64,000 nucleotides of DNA from Ceratothoa steindachneri (GCA_963969495.1 OZ018325.1:204130739-204194738); one strand, 5' to 3'; shown: positions 21,740-36,300, counted from the stretch's first letter. Notes: a model not told the origin generated them from the sequence alone. A program made the numbers and translations.

Positions 21740-22690
21740 CTTTTCCCAAATAGGGTCATGCTGAAATGTCCTAGATCCTGGTTTCTGTTTGGGCTAGATT
21801 TTTTTTTGCATAAGAATAAGATTTCAGTGGATGTAGGGAATGAATTTTTAATGAAGGATGGTGTAGCAGTTGGGAATTTGCAGAGAGAGCTTTTAGGTTC
21901 AACCTGATTTGTGGAAGTAGCAGGTGTTGACAGCTGAGGATATCAAAAGAATGCAAGAGGCAATTTCCTATGGGGTGCGAATTGAAAGTGTAATGACCAG
22001 TGTTCCTGTCAATGAATGGAGTGGCATTAAAAGAATTTAGAAAGTTTGCTGGAAAATTTGCAGTATGGAAAGGTGTAGTATATTTTGTGCAATGTATAGC
22101 TGATGAGAATGTATATATTCCAGTGTTTTCTGTGTGTGGTATAATTGGAATGGTGAAGATTGTGCATGACAGGCTTTTTGAGAAAGATTGGCATGGATCT
22201 AGTGACCTTGTGTGAAGTGTGTTTGAAAGGAAAGTATTAGAAAGTGTATGCTGCCCCACCAGTATTAAAGTTAGAAGTGAATAAAACCTTTGAAATGGTA
22301 GCGATTGATAGTGTGTTTCTTCCCTTGTCTGCAAGAAGGCATGTATGATTGGTTGTTTGTGATGGTGGATCATAATGGAAAATTTATGTATTCTGCCCCT
22401 TTGATGAATAAATCATCTGAATGTTGCTAGAGTAGTGAGTGAGAAGATTTTGCTCATGTGCTTGTGTAAGCCTATGTGAATGTTGACTGACCAATAGTCC
22501 TGAGTTTGTAGGATATGCTTTTGAGTGACTAAGAGATTCATTCTGTTATGTACCTAGCACAAATGGTTTAGCTGAAAAAACTATAAGGCCCTTAAGTGAG
22601 ATGTTATGATTAATGGTAAAAGATGAGAGAGAATGGGATGAATGTTTAGGAAGAGGAATAAGCAGCGGCAGATTCTCCAAGAGAATGAAG
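21740..22690 (+). pseudogene. Decayed LTR-retrotransposon integrase
   Basis: Fragments in changing frames resemble Ty3/gypsy integrase. A leader segment FLMKDGVAVGNLQRELL comes first. An HHCC-like zinc region follows with HDRLFEKDWHGSS and CEVCLKGK (about 22160-22230). The core end is STNGLAEKTIRPLSEML followed by a stop and then VKDEREWDECLG (about 22555-22650). The frame is broken many times. It could be a remnant of the same class of element as the gag at 3392-4104, but the two are not contiguous and need not be one insertion. Confidence 0.5.
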
Positions 22691-22743
22691 GAACACAAAT
22701 GTGCTATGTGCCCTGGAAGCCTTTCTTCTAGCTTGTTTCTCCA

Positions 22744-22774
22744 TATATCAAATGAAAACCATTCATTTGATATA
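22744..22774. repeat. 12-bp inverted repeat
   Basis: tatatcaaatga at 22744-22755 and its exact reverse complement at 22763-22774 are separated by 7 bases. It lies just before a TA microsatellite and has no known role. Confidence 0.7.
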
Positions 22775-22798
22775 ATTCAAATATAATTTAATTCTTAC

Positions 22799-22799
<1 letters not shown>

Positions 22800-22861
<62 letters not shown>
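22800..22861. repeat. (TA)n microsatellite
   Basis: About 60 bases of uninterrupted TA. Confidence 0.95.
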
Positions 22862-22863
<2 letters not shown>

Positions 22864-23202
22864 TATCTAATAAAATCATCTCTTACAAAGGAAATTCCAA
22901 ACTTTAATACTTCCAATGAGCAATTGAACACTAATTCCTCGATAAGCAGAAGATTCGTCCTTCCTCTGCTCAAAAATGCTGCTGCTCCTCCTTCCCCCCC
23001 CCTTCCTTAATTACATTCTGACTTGTAAATTTGTGTTCCCCTAAGGTAAGCACCTCTCTGTTTTCATTAGTTTACCAGCGATTGAAAATGACGGTCTCCA
23101 TCAAAACCTGGTTTCGCAAATAAATTGATCCTACCACTCTGGTTTCTTTCCTGCATTTTCATTTACCTTACTGTACTTCTTTGGAAAAAAGAAGTATATA
23201 TA
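22862..23202. other. Spacer, nothing recognised
   Basis: No gene or element was recognised. It includes a short C-run near 22995. Confidence 0.5.
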
Positions 23203-23528
<326 letters not shown>

Positions 23529-23999
23529 TTGTCATTATTTTTTGTATTGTGTAAATAAATTAAGTTAAACTAGTTTTTCCCTCATTGTCCTTCCTCCCTC
23601 ACCCTTGCGACAGGCAGTGTGAAAGCAGGATACTGGACCCTGCCACCACAGCACCTCAAAGATTGTACATAACAAATTTTCTTTAATAGTTTCTGTTCTT
23701 AGCCATTTTTGCCCATCCTCTACAAGGGTTGTCTGGCCCTTACTGCTTGTCTTCCTCCCTTAGCTTCTTATAGTTTTTAGAACTTTCTGCATGAAATAAT
23801 CCAAAAAGGTTTGCTAAAAAAAATTTGACTCTAGCTTTAGGAAAGAATATCTAATGTTATCAAATTCTCATTATTTTCCTCTCAAAAATTATATTTTTGA
23901 AACCTGAATAAAATGATATTGAATTGCTAATTTTGACAATAGACAATTGTCCCTGAGAAGTGGAGTCCTTTGCTATCCCCTGATGTCCTTTCTTTCTAG
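23529..23999 (+). other. Upstream intron or 5' flank of the E-Syt gene
   Basis: Non-coding. It ends in the pyrimidine-rich acceptor tcctttctttctag at 23999. No promoter elements can be singled out. Confidence 0.6.
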
Positions 24000-24326
24000 G
24001 TTTTCAGCACAAATAAACCAATGCCAAAGTTAGAAGATATTGAGGTTGATAATGTCTCAAAGGACTTTAAGAAAAGTTATGGGGAATGGTTCCGCTCTTA
24101 TATGAAATTATTTATTAGGAGAACTTTTGAATGGGGCTTAGTTTACATATTTGGATTATACAATGTCAGCTTTGGCTGGCTACTGGCTCCTCTCCTGTTC
24201 TTGGTGTTCCGAGACAAGATGGCGAAGGAGAAGAAAGTCAAGTTTGATTTTGTGAGATCTCTGAACAATACAGATGAGAAGGAAGTCCTTCAGGAAATTC
24301 AAAGATTTTCTAATTTGCCTTCCTGG
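24000..24326 (+). CDS. Esyt2: E-Syt exon: N-terminus with membrane hairpin
   Basis: The acceptor AG is at 23998-23999, and a second AG lies at 24006-24007. The frame is open upstream of the first ATG at 24021 (MPKLEDIEVDNVSKDFKK), so the true start may be this ATG with the rest 5' UTR, or lie in an earlier exon. About 30 hydrophobic residues (EWGLVYIFGLYNV, FGWLLAPLLFLVF) form the hairpin that anchors E-Syts in the ER. A basic stretch and an amphipathic SMP lead-in ending FSNLPSW follow. The donor is gtatgt at 24327, phase 0. Confidence 0.92.
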
Positions 24327-27300
24327 GTATGTATGATTTCTGTCAGTTTTGTGTATTTGATGAAACCTTTTTTGTTAAGGTTATCTATAATTTGTAGAGT
24401 TTTCAAGTGTAGTCAAACTTCTTTGTAGGTATGGTTGTATTGGTAAAATTCTTAAAATCTATGTTCAAAGAGAGTTTAAATTTGGACTTTGTCTGTCTGC
24501 ATAAACTTTATAAAATTGTTTTGGGAGGCTTCTAATGATTTCTAATGACATTGTCTTCTAGGTTATATACTCTTTATACTTTTCACTTACCCCCAACTCT
24601 ACTTTGTATAAGAATCGAAGAACTTAAGATACACTAGTTTTTGTTTATATATTTCATTTTAAAATTAATACTTGCAGGTGAGTGTTAATGTGACAATGTT
24701 TAACCTGAAAGTTGAAGAAATTATGAATTGTATTAATGAATACAATTTCATTTCAGGTGACTTTCCCTGACATGGAAAGGGTTGAATGGCTAAATAAGGT
24801 GAGTTGGAATAAGATTTTCTAGATGAAAGTGTTTTTTTTTGTTTTTTAATTTCAAATTTATTTCCCATTTATATACTACAACTACAGAGTATTTATCCAT
24901 TACTGGGGTTCCTGTCTCTGTAATCAAAAGGATTCTATTACAAAGAATAGGATTTCCTATCCCATTTTAGTGACCTAGTTTGTCACTAGTTTCCCCTGGA
25001 TAGGATTTTACTCCTACGTCTGTAATTGTGAATTCTACTGACTGGACAGGGGTCTCCTAGAGATCCAGCACTGCAGATGTGCAAATATTGTGCATTTTCT
25101 GACTGTATTGGGCTGGTAGTTTGGTGCTAGTATGTGTTGAGTCTTGTATGTTGACTGTATTAGAGGCTTTTCAATACACAATGCATTCAAGAGATTATTA
25201 TAACGCTATACTTTCCTCACCCAGCATCTCCACCCATTTCATGTATGGGTGCACTCATTTGATTGCCACCATTATAAAACACCTTAGTTTTAATCCTTTC
25301 TTCAATTGTGGAAGGCTGGGGACATGATTGCCCTGCCTCAGTCCAAGTCCTTTGATGCACAAAAGGCTTATTATGCAGGAATGTGGATGCTTCATTCAGC
25401 TTATCTACATATTTCGTATATGGTATAGTGACTTGAGTAGTCTTCTGTGAGCATTTCACATCAAAGAACTCAAACACTCCATATATCTGCAGATGGGCAA
25501 ATGGACGTCACGTTAAATTGTAGGTCCACACTAGCAAATAAATAGCCTCAAAATGAGTGCTGGTTTGTAGCAAACCTCTACCGAATTCTATTATATTAAG
25601 AAGGAAATTTGCCATTTATCATTAAAGAAGAAATGGGGGAAGTTGTGTGTGTGCAATACGCAATGGCCATTTATGTGTACAAACCCCTTTTGGGGAAAAG
25701 TGGTTGATGATGATAAAAAGTTTGGTGTTAGCAAAGGGTATATTGTAAGCTGTATGCAATTCTACATTTTTCCTTGCAGATAATTCGACAACTGTGGCCA
25801 TATGCTGGAAAATTTACCAGGGACTTGTGTAAAAACACAATTGAGCCCAGTATTGCTGATGCTCTGAAGGCCTACAAGCTTTCCGGGTTCAAATTTGAGA
25901 AGATCATCCTTGGTGACACTCCTCCGAGATTTTCTGGCATGAAAGTGTATGATGATACCTCAAGACATGAAATTATAATGGATGGTGATTTTGTGTGAGT
26001 TGCCTATTGGATTTTTAATTATTTATTTTAAGATTTAATCCTTATAAATTGAAGATGTGATACCTAACATTTTGAAAGCCATGGTCCAATTATCACAATC
26101 TTTAAACCAAAACAAAAGACCCTACATTACCTCCCTCACACCATCCCATCACTCTCCTCTGTACCCCCATCAAAGTCATAAAGTGGCTCATCCTAAATCA
26201 GATCACTCCACACATTCCCTTAGCACCTGCACAACATGATTTCAGCCACTACACTCAACAATTACTCTTCTCTCAGATCTCACACAGATTACATATTAGC
26301 ATTGACCAAGCATAACCACACAGCACTCCTGGTAACACTTGACATTAGCAAAGCATTCAATGTCATTAACTGCCATAACCTCATGAACAAAGGGAACATT
26401 TACAACAGAAAAAGATTGTTAGCCAACTATTTGCTGGGTAAACATAGCCATGCAACAATTGCTGGCCATTCATCAAGCATTAAAAAAAAATACACGAGTG
26501 TATCCCAAGGGTTGTACTGTTCTCCACACTTTAACCTTTACATGCTTAACATAGCCACACCTCACTCACCCTAATACACATATGCCATAACTCTCAAATG
26601 CATACACTGAAGTATAAATAAAGCAACCCTACTTCCACTCACTATACGTTGTTCTCCACAAACACACTCAAGGTGACCCCCATCAAATAAACAGCAACCC
26701 TCCTCACCAGTGATTCATAAGAAATTCAATACTTGCCTCAGCTAACAAACAATCTCCCATATCTTACCTATCTTACCTCACCCCCCCACCCCGTAAGGGG
26801 CGCGGTGATTTGCCGCTGTGCTGACGGGATCCAGCGCTCTGTCTGGCCCCAGCTTAACCTCTCTTCCTTCCTTCAGATAGCCTGTATTTCTCCCCTACTT
26901 CATCGCTTTTCATACAACCTCTCTCACAACTTTCTGGTCAGCCTCTAATTTTACAGGGTAGATGCTGACCTCCTTCTCAAGCCAATCGTCCCGGATTGGG
27001 GCTGAGGGGGGAGGGGACAACGTTCCGTAACGCCTGAGCTCCGGTTCAGGATGGGTTTTTTTAACAACCTGTGCTTGCACAGGGGACCCTCCATACTTCT
27101 TTAACCGGAGAGGAGGCTTACTCCTCTCTTGCGCCTATGGGTGTAGGGGACGAGGACTACCCCTCACGCCCTTCTCTGGAGGTGCTTTCGGCACCTCCCT
27201 TTTTCCAGCGGCAGTCCCCTCTTTTCTTTCCAAGGGGACTGCCAAGAAAGCCAGCAAGCAGCCCATTGCCGACCGCCCCTCATTGAAGTGGCTCGGTAGG

Positions 27301-30300
27301 GCAAACCCCCTTAGGAGGGAGAGGGAAGCCATGCCCCTTATGTTGCTTCCCTCAAAAGACCTGCTGGCAAGAATACTAAACCTTGCCGGGGTCAAGGCCT
27401 GTGCCTCCCCACACAAGACTGGTGATGCTGCCAAGGAGACCTGCGATGTCCTGGGAGGGGATGGCCAACTGGAGGCCCCTCCTGTGATAGACATGGTCCT
27501 TGAGGAAACCCAGCCTCAGACAGTAGGGCCTTCCATGGGGGGGGGAATCCGGGCTCGGCACCAAGCACCAAGCCCAAATCCGCCCCTATGCAAGGTCCTC
27601 CTCAAACGGCTGAGAGCTCCGAAGCAGTACAACGAGGGGAGGGATCTCCTCCAGCCGGTGCCCCTGCGACCACCAGGACCTTATCCATTTTGGAGAAGGA
27701 CCTGGCTGAGGCCGGTCCATCTGGCCTAGGGGCTCCTTCCGGCGGAGGTGAGAAGCGGGTTCATTCCCGGCCCTCCTCTCGTAAAAAGAAGAAGAACAGA
27801 AAAAAAAACTAAGAAGACTCGGGGCTCCTCTCCATCAGCGGGGGCTGCAGGAATGGATGGGTCTGCTGCCACTTTGGCAAGTGACCAAGCCAAGATCGGC
27901 ACATCTGGCCCCTCTGCCGCCCCCGGGTGCGGAGCCACTGACTATGACCAAAAGTGCACAGGGAGGAGCCTCGATGACATCGGGGCCCCTGATTCAGAGG
28001 TTACCTGGCCTTTTCAAGCCCGCTGGCTTCAAATGCTTCCTCGTTATTCGCTCCACTGATGGCACCATGTTGGCCAAGGGCAACATGATCCATCAGAGGA
28101 GAGGATTAGCTAGTGCAATTGGTAGAGAGCCGTCAGTGAGCCTTCTGGTGAATGCGGCGAATCCCGCCGAGGCGGCCAAGATAAATGCTCTTCGGACACT
28201 TGATGGCACCCTGGTGAGTGTGACGCCACACTCTACCATGAACTTTGGGAAAGGAGTAGTTTATGTGAGGGAACTCGTTGACTACTCCATTGAGGACATC
28301 ACCTTAGAGCTGGCCGACCATGGGGCGGTCAGGGTTGAACGCGTGATGAGAAAACAGGGCAGGGCCTCGTGACCCATCCCTACACTCTTCGTCATGTTCG
28401 ACTATGACAAGCACCCTGAGTCGGTGCGTGCCGGTTGGTACCGCTACCGCGTGAAGGCATTCGTGCCACTTCCGTGACGGCGCTATTACTGTCACCACTT
28501 CGGTCATGTTAATCGCTCCTGTTAATGTGCAAAGTCGGGGTCACCAAAGGTCTGTGTAAATTGCTCCAAGGCCGCACACGATAAGTCTAAATCGTGTGTG
28601 GCCAAGTGTGTCAATTGCGGACAGCCGCACCCCGCTTCGAAGCAATGTGGTGCATATCACCTTGAGAAAGAAATCCTGGCCGTTCAGGCCTATGATCGAA
28701 TCTCATTCCACGAGGCTAAGGAATTGGTCCTGGCGCGGCCAGCTCTGCCTGGTACGTCATATGCCTTAATAGTTAGCAAGGCCTTCTCTGCTCCTGGCCC
28801 ATCCAGGCCAACGAGCACGGTTATTTCCGCGCCCTTTCGGAGCCCTTCTGCGGGCTCTACTCAACCCGGGCGCTCCCCTGGTAAAGCTGGTGGCAAAAAG
28901 GGTTCACACCCAGCCCCGGCTAAAACCAGGGCTCCCCCCTCTTTCCCCAGCGTGACCGTTTCCCGTAAGGCGAAACGGCCACGCGCCTCCACCGAGTCGT
29001 TAGACTCACAGGAGGCAACACCCCTGAAGTTGGTCGCTAGGCCATCTTCCGGGGTTCCTAAAGCTGTCCCCCGGAAGGAGGACAGCAACAAAGGAGCTTC
29101 GGCTCCTTCGCCCACGCCTAGTGGTGGAGCGAGTCGCTCGGAGACGGTGGTTCCTCGAAAAGAGGGCCCCCCGCCTCCGAAGGCGCAACGCCCACCTAAG
29201 GTTTCGAGGCGGGGGGAGGAAAAGACTCCCATGGCGAGCCCAACATCCCCCAATAAGTCCTCGAAGGCGACAGCGCCTTCAGCGCTTTGTCCGGCCAACA
29301 GCGCCCGGGGTTCTGTCTCCGGGAAGCGTACGGCCATTACCGTGAGGGTCTTGTGTTCGAGGAGGGCCCCCGCGTCTCCTATGAGCTAGGCCTGGAGGGT
29401 ATATTCCTTCGATGGAATTGCCGTGGACTCCGGGCCAATTGGGAGGAGCTGCGGAGGCTTGTCTCGTCCTGTTCCCCGTTAGCTATCTTTCTGCAGGAGA
29501 CCATGCTAGGCGCGTGCTTCCCTGCCCGCCCTCCCGGGGTATAAGGGTCTTTCGACTCCACCACCACGAGATGGCCGAGCTTGGGATGCGCGGTTTACAC
29601 CCAGCCTGATGTCTCCGTTCTTCCTTTATCTTTAGATACTTCCTTTCAGGCAGACGCTGTGCAGCTGCACCTGGATAGGAGGTATACTATCATTTCTGCG
29701 TACATTCCACCGTCAGCTGACTTCGACGCGGGGGACTTCCGCCGCGTCGTGGCACGGTTGCCGAGGCCCTTTCTCTTGCTTGGAGATCTGAACGGCAGGC
29801 ATCCTCTCTGGGGAGATTACTCAATAAATCCCAGGGGACAAGTCCTTGCCGATCTGATCAAAGAGCTTGAGATGGGTGTCCTAAACGTGGATGAGTTTAC
29901 ACATCACTGTCCGACAACCGCTTCATTTTCTTGCCTTGACCTATCTTTGTGCTCTTCGGATGCACAGCCTGATTTTGATTGGGGGGTGGTCGATGACCTC
30001 CATGGTAGTGATCACTTTACCATTCAATTATCATTTTCAGGGTAACTGCCGCCTGAGAGCCCAACTCGGTAGTGCTTGGCGCTGGCGCGGTGGCCTGTAT
30101 TTCAGGAAATGACTGAATTCTCTATCTCAGTCGAGGAGTTTAGGTCGGTAGATGAGGCCGTTGAGTTCTTCTCCAGCAACCTCATAGCTGCGGGTCTGAC
30201 TACTATTCCTAGAACGTCTGGCCGTTTTGCACGCTGACCACTCCCATGGTGGTCGGCAGAGTGTGAGACGGCCATCAAACAGAAGCGTTATGCCTACATG

Positions 30301-33300
30301 CGCTATAAGCGCCGCCCGAACGATTTCACTGTCGCTGAATTTCGTCGGGCTAGAGCTAGGTTCCGGTATATTTCGAAGCACGCCCGCCGCTCTTCTTGGC
30401 GGGCATACGTGTCTTCACTTAACGAGAAGACCCCTTTAGCAGAGGTGTGGAAGCGAGTCAAAAGGAATCGGGGCAAGTGTTCGCAGGACCCCCTTCCCAT
30501 TCTCCATGAGAATGGGACCGCAATCTCGGACCCCGCGTCCGTGGCGGAATCCTTCGCGACCGCTTTTTCCGCATTCTCTAGCCGGGATGCTGCTCCGCCA
30601 GCATTCAATGCACGTCGTGATGTCGCGGAAGGCCGCCGGCTGGACTTTGCCTCCAGAGGCGGAGAACCCTTCAACGACACGTTTACTGTGAGCGAGTTGC
30701 GCTCCGCTCTCGCTTCGTGCGCGGACACCGCCCATGGTCCGGACGATGTCCCGTACGCCATGCTTCGACACCTGGGTGAGCGAGGCATGGCCTTTCTCTT
30801 AGATTTGTTCAACAGGATCTGGGTGGAGGGTCTTCTCCCAGATTCCTGACGAATCGCTACTTTGCTCGCCTTTCGCAAGCCAGGGAGAGATCACTCTACT
30901 CCGGCTGGTTTCCGCCCAATTCTCTAACCCCTTGCGTGTGCAAGTTGATGGAGAAATTGGTAAATGTTAGACTAGCCTTTTTCCTGGACAGCGGAGGCCA
31001 TCTGTCTTCTGCACAGTGCGGCTTTCCGCAAGTTCCACTCCACGTCGGATGCTCTGCTCTGCTCTGCTCCGACTGGAAAATGCCGTCTGCGAGGCTTTCC
31101 TTCATAGACAGCACTACGCCACGGTCTTTTTCGATCTGGAGAAGGCCCATGTTATCCGCATGGCGATACAGTATCATGGAGACTCTCCACACGATGGGGG
31201 CGAGGGGACGCCTCGCAGTCTTTATATCTGAATTTTTGCGCGATCGTCGATTCCGCGTACGGTTGGGGGGAGCTCTCTCCGGCCCAAAGGAGCAGGAAGA
31301 GGGTGTCCCGCAGGGAAGTGTCCCCATTGTTACACTCTTTGCCCTGAGTATCAACGGCATCACCTCGGTGCTGCCAGAAGATGTTCTCGCTACGCTCTAC
31401 GTGGACGACCTTTCGATCTGAGGCGCGGCCCAGATACCAACTCTGGAGCGTCGACTCCAACAGGCATTGAACCGCGTCTCTCGCTTTGCCGAAGCGCACA
31501 GGTTTTGGTTTTCTTTGGCCAAGACTAAGGTGGTGCACTTCTGCCGCCATCCACGGCTCCACCCCGACCCAGATTTGTTTCTTAATGGGGTGCGCCTGGA
31601 TGCGGTTGAGTCGTACCGTTTCCTTGGTCTTGTATTCGACCGACGCCTCACCTGGGAGGCTCATATTTGCAGCCTTAGAGTCTCTTGTACCCGCGCCATG
31701 GATATTCTCCGTTCCGTGACGTTCAGCGCTTGGGGTGCTGATAGGGCTACTGCCCTACTTTTTTATCGATCCTATATTCGTTCGAAGCTCGACTACGGAT
31801 GCGAGTTTTATGCATCTGCAGCCGAGCGTTTATTGCGGAAGGTGGATTCGATCCACCACACCGTCCTTGGCCTTGCGACCGGTGCCTTTCGCACTTCCCC
31901 CATTGAGAGCCTGTTGGTCGATCCTGGGGAGATGCCACTCTCTCTGCGCCGCCTGCAGTGCATCACTCGCCTGTACGCGCGAGCCCGGCGCCTTCCTCAG
32001 TCGTCAACAGCTTTCACTGCATCCGCGGCTGATCTCGACGGTGCCTATGCCGTCGAGACCCGCCAGTCATACACTAAGCCCTTTGGGTTTAGGGCCAGGA
32101 AACGTCTTCGAGAGCTAGGTATAGCTCTCGGGCCGGTGTCGCCCCTGGTTCTGCCCAGGACGCCACCCTGGAGGGTACCACAATTGGCTTTTTGTCGCCA
32201 CGCCTCTGCTCCCAAAGCTTGTACGGCGCCTGGAGTATTGCGTTCGATCTTTTTGGAGCACACCTCGTGTTATGCTGGAACCGTGCCAGTGTATACGGAT
32301 TGCTCTAAGTCCCAAGAGGGGGTCGGCTTCCACGCCGTATCCCCTCTGTTTGAAGTCAGCGGGGTTCTACCAGGCGCTGCGTCTGTCTTCACGGCTGAGC
32401 TGGTGGCAATACACCACTCGGTACGGGAGATTACGCGACGTGCCCGGTTTGGAGACCGGATTGTGATCTATAGCGACACTCAAAGCGCCCTGAGTGCTCT
32501 CGGGGCATTGGAATCTCTGCATCCCCTGGTTTGCGATATCCGTGACGCCACGGTTTTAGCGAGCCGGGCGGATGTTGAGATTATCTTCTGCTGGGTTCCT
32601 GGACATGTAGGAATTGCGGGGAATGAGCGCGCCAAAGAGTCCGCGAGGACTGCGACCAGACCAGCGTTTCGCTCTTCCTCACACCGACTACATGGCAGGA
32701 ATACGGGCAGCTCTTCGGACTGCTTGGCAAAGAAGATGGGAGACGGTCGAAGGGAACTTAAAGTTGCGTGCCATTGCGCCGCGATTGTTCCAATGGACCT
32801 ATCCCCTAATGCCACGACCGCTTCAGGGCGCTTTCTGTGGTCTCCGAATCTGACACACTCGTGTGATGCATCGCTATTTGATGGAGCGCTCGCCTGTGCC
32901 CTATTGCGACGACTGCTTCGTCCCTCAGACTGTTCGGCACATTCTTGTCGAATGTCCCATCTGGGTGATCTTCGCGCACAACACCTGTCCCGGTACCGTG
33001 ATGGGCGGGGTCGCTACCGCCTATCCTTTGTACTCGGGACGAGTGCGTGCACATTGACTGATGGACTTGTCGACTTTTTGGGGGAGGCTGGCCTTCTCCC
33101 TTTCATTTAACTAGGTTTAGTTGTGTTTTGTTATTGTTATTGCTTCCTAATTGTTATTTCTTTTTATTGTTGTTTTCTGTTCAAATTTTTTAAAGTAGCC
33201 TAGAACTATGCTGTTTGTTTACGGTGACTTATGCCTAAGTGGGCAGTCGCCAGATAGCCCCTTAAAAAAAAACAACCCCTCCCTCCAACAAAAAAATGTG

Positions 33301-36300
33301 CCACAACATACAAAACATTATTGACATTCAAGCAGCATGTCACAAACAAAATACAAATGTTTATTATAGTAGAGATAAATGGTCAAATCTCCCCTCTTGC
33401 CCAACCCTAACCAGCACCCAGAAACATATCCACACCCACTTCACTCACAGCTCTATCCAGTCACTTCCACACAACACCCTGCTGCATGTATGTCCCTGTG
33501 ACATCACCCTTCTTAATCCTACTTTCCTTGTGAGGACTGAGTCCCACCCGGCGCGGCTGCAGTCTGGGTGACCTGGGCTGCTAACCCATGATGTAACTGC
33601 ATTACACACAATGGAAGATTGCACTGTACACAATTTCACATGCCAACTACACACACTATACTCCCTTAGGACTTGTAAAACCTGCTACATGCCATATCTT
33701 TCTTGGTCTCGGGGTTGCTTGGGTAGACAGCTTGAATACCAGCAACAAAAATACATGGAAAACAAATTGATTGGTGGCTTTGTACTTTATGAGCATAATG
33801 GGGTGGGAAGGAGGTTGATAATGATGATTTCTAGCCTCCTTCCACTCAAACCTGGTCCCTCAAGACAGTCCTAGGGAATGGGGAGGAGGGCACTTAATTG
33901 TTGTAACGGGGTCTACAGCACAGGCTGGAGGATCAAAAGGTTTCTCCTTTAATCTCCCAAGCGTTTGGAGGGACCAGAGGTCATCTGCTCCTGGGGACCA
34001 ATTAGCAATAACTTCTTTTCATCACGATCAATCATGATCCAGGAAAATTATTTCTGTTGTGTAATTTCAGGTAAAAGTTGGTTGCATTTTATTGTTGGTG
34101 GTATGTATATTGTTTGATTTTCATAATTTATTTTTGTCTTGCAGGTATGCTGGTGATTGCAAGTTTGAAGTTGCTATTTCAAAGATAAAAGCTGGAATTA
34201 AGGACTTGCAAGTAGGTTTTGATGATACCAAATCTTTTGTATCTTTGTTTCAAATGGCAATCTCAGCTTAACTGAGTGTATTTGAGGTTTGTTTATTATA
34301 CTGCCACACACTTGTTGGATGCACTGGCATTTGAGGGAGTCCTTCCTTGCACCTTACTGTAATGACTACATTGTCACCCAGACTGTTCTTACATTCTTGT
34401 TAGTCTGGGATTTTCATGCACACTAACTGTCCGGGTAATGGGATGAATAAGTAAGGTCGCTACCGCGTTTCCCTTGTACTCGCAAGGGATTCTTGCACAC
34501 CTCCCAGTGGATTTTTTCCGTTTTGCAGCATTGTATATGGTTGTTTTGCTGTTGGCTGCATGTTCTGGCACTGGCGTGGGGGAGGCCTTCCATCAATACT
34601 GGAATATGCATTTTCTTTTTACCTTTGTGTTTTTTTTTGTTTTTTTACATAGCTTAACGATTAGGTTGCTAGTCACTAAGAGAGAGAGAGACCAAAATTA
34701 TATTACACCAGTCATGGCAAAAGTTTCAGCAGTCAAATATTGTCTCTAGAACACCTGTCCCTCAAAAGTTAACATATGAACCATTCTTATCCTTTTGCTG
34801 GTGTTCTACACATTTTCCATTGTGTTAGAAAGCTTCTCAATGACTACCACCACCACACATTGGGTCCAATTGAGAAACTGTGGTTGATCCTCAGAGAGAT
34901 TGGTTGAGAATTGGGAGCCCACAAGCCAAGAATGGAGAACCATTGTTTAGGATTTGATCCTGAAATTGTTGTTAAGCCAGATGAATTGTGAGAGGCGTCA
35001 TAAAATGGATTTCACTTTGACAAACGTGTGAATTGAGGTATTTAAATAATCTGAAATATTAAGCTAAAAAAAAGGACTAAATTTGTCTCTGCAAAAACCT
35101 TTGGCCATGACTGCACAGGAACTAATGTTATGAAGATATCATTAGGATTACCACAACATTATTACAATATGAGTGCATGCATCAGTGTTATAGGGTGGAA
35201 AAGGTGTACATACAATGAGCAAGTCACTCTTTTTTTATATACACCTACATACCCTGCCTCAACCCTCGTTTTTTTTCACTTGAAAAGGCTCATTCATCAG
35301 GACAGTCATGTCAGTTCTCAATGCCTGAGCTTTATCCCAAAGCACTGATTGACTTCCAAATCAACCACTTTCCCACAAAGTTGTGTTAGCACGCTTCAAT
35401 GTTACAAAAATATAACCCAACCCCTCCCACCCTGATGAACAGTTGTTTTTATTACCGTCAGATATCTGGACGTATTCGCGTTGTGATGAAGCCTTTGGTG
35501 AGACAGATTCCCCTCGTTGGGGGTCTCCAGGTGTTCTTCCTTAACAACCCTGATGTTGACTTCAACTTGATTGGAGTGGCAGACTTCTTCGACATGCCTG
35601 GCTTGAGGTAATCGGTATAAAAGGTTTAATATATTGAGAAAGCTCCATGTAATTCAACAGGGGTATTGGTCACATAAGGGAGGAAAAATAGGAGGTGACT
35701 GGTTGAAGTAGGATACGGTTGTAGATAGAGGGGAATAGGAAAAGGGGCAAAGAAAAATTAATAGCGTAGGCGAGTTGCGAACAGCTTCCCGCGTCGCTGG
35801 ACCACTGTTAGCCAGCGGCGAATCCACTCCGTCATCCTGAGTCTCAAAAAAGACTCATTTAAACGAAACTTTTAAGCCGCTCGCCTGCACTTCTCGTACG
35901 CTATACGGTTATTAGTGGAGAAATAAAGCAAAAAAAAAACCAATGTAGGCATCTCCACAATGAAGTTTTGTCTGGGATCTTCACCCCTATTCAAGAATGA
36001 AGAGTGTAGATTTAGGAGAGTTCTATTCCCACTGTGTTGCTCCTAGCATTCTCTTTTGGTTACTCAGGTTTTCACCTTTCATTTTTTCATGAACACTTTT
36101 TTTGACCACTTTCAGCATTATTGATCTTGGGACATTGGCTGTGAATAAATCCATTTAAACATGGTAAGTCACCGACGCTGTAGATCCACTTTAAGTCCTA
36201 ACTATACTTGAGCTGTAGATCCACTTTGAGCTTTGTTTATTTGGACACAAGATATACTTAGGCTTTAGATTCACTTGAGCACATAGACTACTTGAGTTCT

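Larger units (their letters stand above)
26789..33272 (+). mobile_element. I-group non-LTR retrotransposon, copy 2, near full length, degenerate
   Basis: It starts with ccccgtaaggggcgcggt like copy 3 and ends with the conserved 3' UTR and about 9 A (33264-33272). I see no convincing target duplication, as expected for an older copy or altered flanks. About 345 bp covering the end of the 5' UTR and the ORF1 start are missing. The join is at about 27070, where aacaacctg meets tgcttgcac, a junction with tgctt microhomology. It lies in the intron 25995-34144, sense to the host gene. Confidence 0.88.

Noticed and set aside
35830..35885. Hammerhead-ribozyme-like pattern (CTGA...stem...CGAAAC) inside the 144-bp folded sequence
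   Set aside because: The required CUGANGA core is not present and the spacing to CGAAAC is wrong. It may be a decayed relative, but the sequence does not support a ribozyme call.
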